From assembly GCF_900299525.1 (NCBI RefSeq), contig NZ_OMKA01000023.1, positions 62,001 to 126,000 on the forward strand: 64,000 nt of DNA, read 5' to 3'. Position 1 is the stretch's first letter, and every line of letters begins with the position of its first letter. Origin of the DNA: Aquimarina sp. Aq78 (GTDB lineage Bacteria > Bacteroidota > Bacteroidia > Flavobacteriales > Flavobacteriaceae). The notes beneath the pieces were generated by a model, which searched no databases, was not told where the DNA came from, and saw only the letters and a program-made list of their open reading frames with translations. Below are positions 62,604 to 64,000 of the stretch, piece by piece. The translations under genes and the position numbers were made by a program.

Positions 62604-64000
62604 ATGTTAAAAAATCACTTAAAAATAGCTTGGAGAAGTCTAAAAAAGCAACCTTTTTTTACTTTCCTAAATACATTTGGTCTTGCTATTGGTATGGTAG
62701 GAGGGCTACTGATTTCATTGTACATCTACGATGAATTGAGTTTTGATAAGATGTTTGCAGATGCTGATCGTATCTATAGGATAAATGTAGATGTAAAATT
62801 TGGAGGAAATGCCGAAGAATATGCCGAAGTATCTGCTCCTATGGCCGAAGCCATGAAAAGAGATTACCCACAGGTAGAACTGGCCACACGATTTAGGAAC
62901 TTAGGGAGTATGTTTGTAAGAAAAAGTGATACCGAGTTAAATGTAAAAGAAGTCGGAGCAGCTTATGTAGATACGACTTTTTTCGAGATGTTTGGCCTTG
63001 ATCTGTTGGTAGGAAATCCCAAGACAGCTCTAAAAGAACCTAATACTTTGATCCTAACCAAAACAGCAGCAGAAAAACACTTTGGGATAAACGAAGCTTT
63101 AGGGCAAAATGTGATATTAGACAATAGGGATACATATACAGTAGTAGGTGTTATAGATGATATGCCAAAGAATTCTTTCATTAGAAACCACAATATTTTT
63201 ATTGCAATGGCAGGAAATGAAGATGCTGCCTCTACCGAATGGGGAAGCCATAATTATCCAACTTTTATTAAACTAAGATCGGGAGCAGATATCAAAGATT
63301 TTGATACTTTTTTAGAATCTGCATTAAGAGACTATGTAATTCCTGGAGTACAAAAGTATGCACCTGGGATAACAGAAGAGCAATTTTTGGCTTCTGGGAA
63401 CTATCTTAATTTTAGTACTATAGCCTTAACAGATATTCATCTATATTCTAGTAGATATCCAGAATTAAGTGCAAATAGCGATATTCAAAACGTTTATATT
63501 CTTTCTTTTATCGCATTATTTCTGATTATTCTGGCAAGTGTTAATTTCATGAACCTATCCACTGCGCATTCCCTTAAGAGGGCAAAAGAAGTAGGGGTTC
63601 GTAAAACATTAGGTTCTAATAAATCAGAGCTCATCAGACAGTTTTTGATAGAATCTGGTTTAATTTCTTTTATGTCATTAGTACTAGCCATTTTAGTGGC
63701 TTCAATTGCGGTTCCTTTTTTTAATGACCTTGCAGGGAAAGAAATTTCCATACCATTTACCAATCCTTTTTTCTGGTTAATTTTGCTGACTTCAGTAACA
63801 TTATTAAGTCTTTTTTCGGGGAGTTACCCTGCATTTTTTATGTCAAAATTCAAGCCTATCCAGGCATTGAAAGGTATAACCGAAAATGGTATCGGAGGAG
63901 GAAAAATCAGAAATTCCTTGGTTGTTTTTCAGTTTGCCATTTCTGTGTTTTTGATTATAAGTACTCTAGTTGTTTTTCAACAATTAAAATTTATTCAAAA
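62604..64000 (+). CDS. MacB/FtsX-type ABC permease, copy 3, 3' end cut off
   Basis: It starts at ATG 62604 and runs to the window edge without a stop (about 465 codons). The N-terminal LKIAWRSLKKQPFFTFLNTFGLAIGM and the FtsX motif KRAKEVGVRKTLGSNKSELIRQFLIES match the two preceding copies. The periplasmic core is more diverged. Its upstream bases (62586-62611) are identical over 26 bases to those of copy 1. Confidence 0.9.
   Translation, partial: MLKNHLKIAWRSLKKQPFFTFLNTFGLAIGMVGGLLISLYIYDELSFDKMFADADRIYRINVDVKFGGNAEEYAEVSAPMAEAMKRDYPQVELATRFRNLGSMFVRKSDTELNVKEVGAAYVDTTFFEMFGLDLLVGNPKTALKEPNTLILTKTAAEKHFGINEALGQNVILDNRDTYTVVGVIDDMPKNSFIRNHNIFIAMAGNEDAASTEWGSHNYPTFIKLRSGADIKDFDTFLESALRDYVIPGVQKYAPGITEEQFLASGNYLNFSTIALTDIHLYSSRYPELSANSDIQNVYILSFIALFLIILASVNFMNLSTAHSLKRAKEVGVRKTLGSNKSELIRQFLIESGLISFMSLVLAILVASIAVPFFNDLAGKEISIPFTNPFFWLILLTSVTLLSLFSGSYPAFFMSKFKPIQALKGITENGIGGGKIRNSLVVFQFAISVFLIISTLVVFQQLKFIQ

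Noticed and set aside
1..64000. CRISPR arrays, prophage, insertion sequences, tRNA or rRNA genes
   Set aside because: I looked for direct repeats with spacers, transposase or integrase motifs and tRNA-like cloverleaf signals and found none that hold up by eye.

Overview
The window is a 64 kb piece of an AT-rich chromosome from a gliding-lineage Bacteroidetes, almost certainly Flavobacteriaceae. The evidence is gldH next to ricT and a class A penicillin-binding protein, a PorV-like type IX secretion protein, many Bacteroidetes lipoproteins, AraC regulators with membrane-spanning N-termini, weak Shine-Dalgarno sites and several close matches to the Bacteroidetes promoter core (TTTG, about 19 bases, TAnnTTTG). 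A marine genus such as Aquimarina fits the protein flavour, but the genus is only a guess. Most of the window is ordinary core chromosome. I saw no prophage, rRNA, tRNA, CRISPR array or transposase.

Layout. 1-5.2 kb: a cut-off DNA-alkylation-repair-like gene, an AraC regulator, a small hypothetical, a Cys-rich lipoprotein, trpS and plsC. 5.2-9.9 kb: a long imperfect inverted repeat, an ECF sigma factor coupled to a membrane-anchored outer-membrane-barrel protein, a lipoprotein, recA, and a locus with a double-glycine-leader peptide plus a possible second tiny ORF. 10-18.1 kb: trhO, then ricT-gldH-PBP1A, then the two subunits of a 3-oxoacid CoA-transferase with a peroxiredoxin and a small zinc-ribbon membrane protein between them. 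18.1-23.2 kb: a long intergenic stretch with a candidate small RNA, an AraC membrane regulator, an outer membrane protein, an S41 protease lipoprotein and a PorV-like protein. 23.3-31 kb: a fused peptide-type ABC ATPase, an NtrY-like kinase, an enoyl-CoA hydratase, yicC-gmk-nadD, a HEIGH metalloprotease and a GNAT enzyme.

31-49 kb is rich in heme genes: hemJ, hemH, then hemA-hemC-hemD-hemE-(DUF6973-like)-(EI24)-hemF, with a PchR-like AraC regulator divergent from hemA. Interspersed are a solo GIY-YIG gene between inverted palindromic repeats, a large BNR-propeller protein, another AraC regulator, a PQQ-type sugar dehydrogenase, an NTF2-like protein and a MATE pump. hemB and hemL are not in the window.

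49.6-64 kb: two lipoproteins, then a histidine kinase/NtrC-type activator pair divergent from a TolC - HlyD - ABC ATPase - DUF2807-like - tandem MacB/FtsX permease operon that runs off the right end. The gap between them holds a perfect 12-bp inverted repeat and a partial sigma-54 -24/-12 match, suggesting that the pair controls the operon.

No clearly new system stands out. The best leads are the GIY-YIG gene between inverted repeats, the GG-leader peptide locus, the 189-bp inverted repeat, the candidate small RNA near 18.55 kb, and the sigma-54-controlled tandem-permease operon with its xGE-repeat protein.
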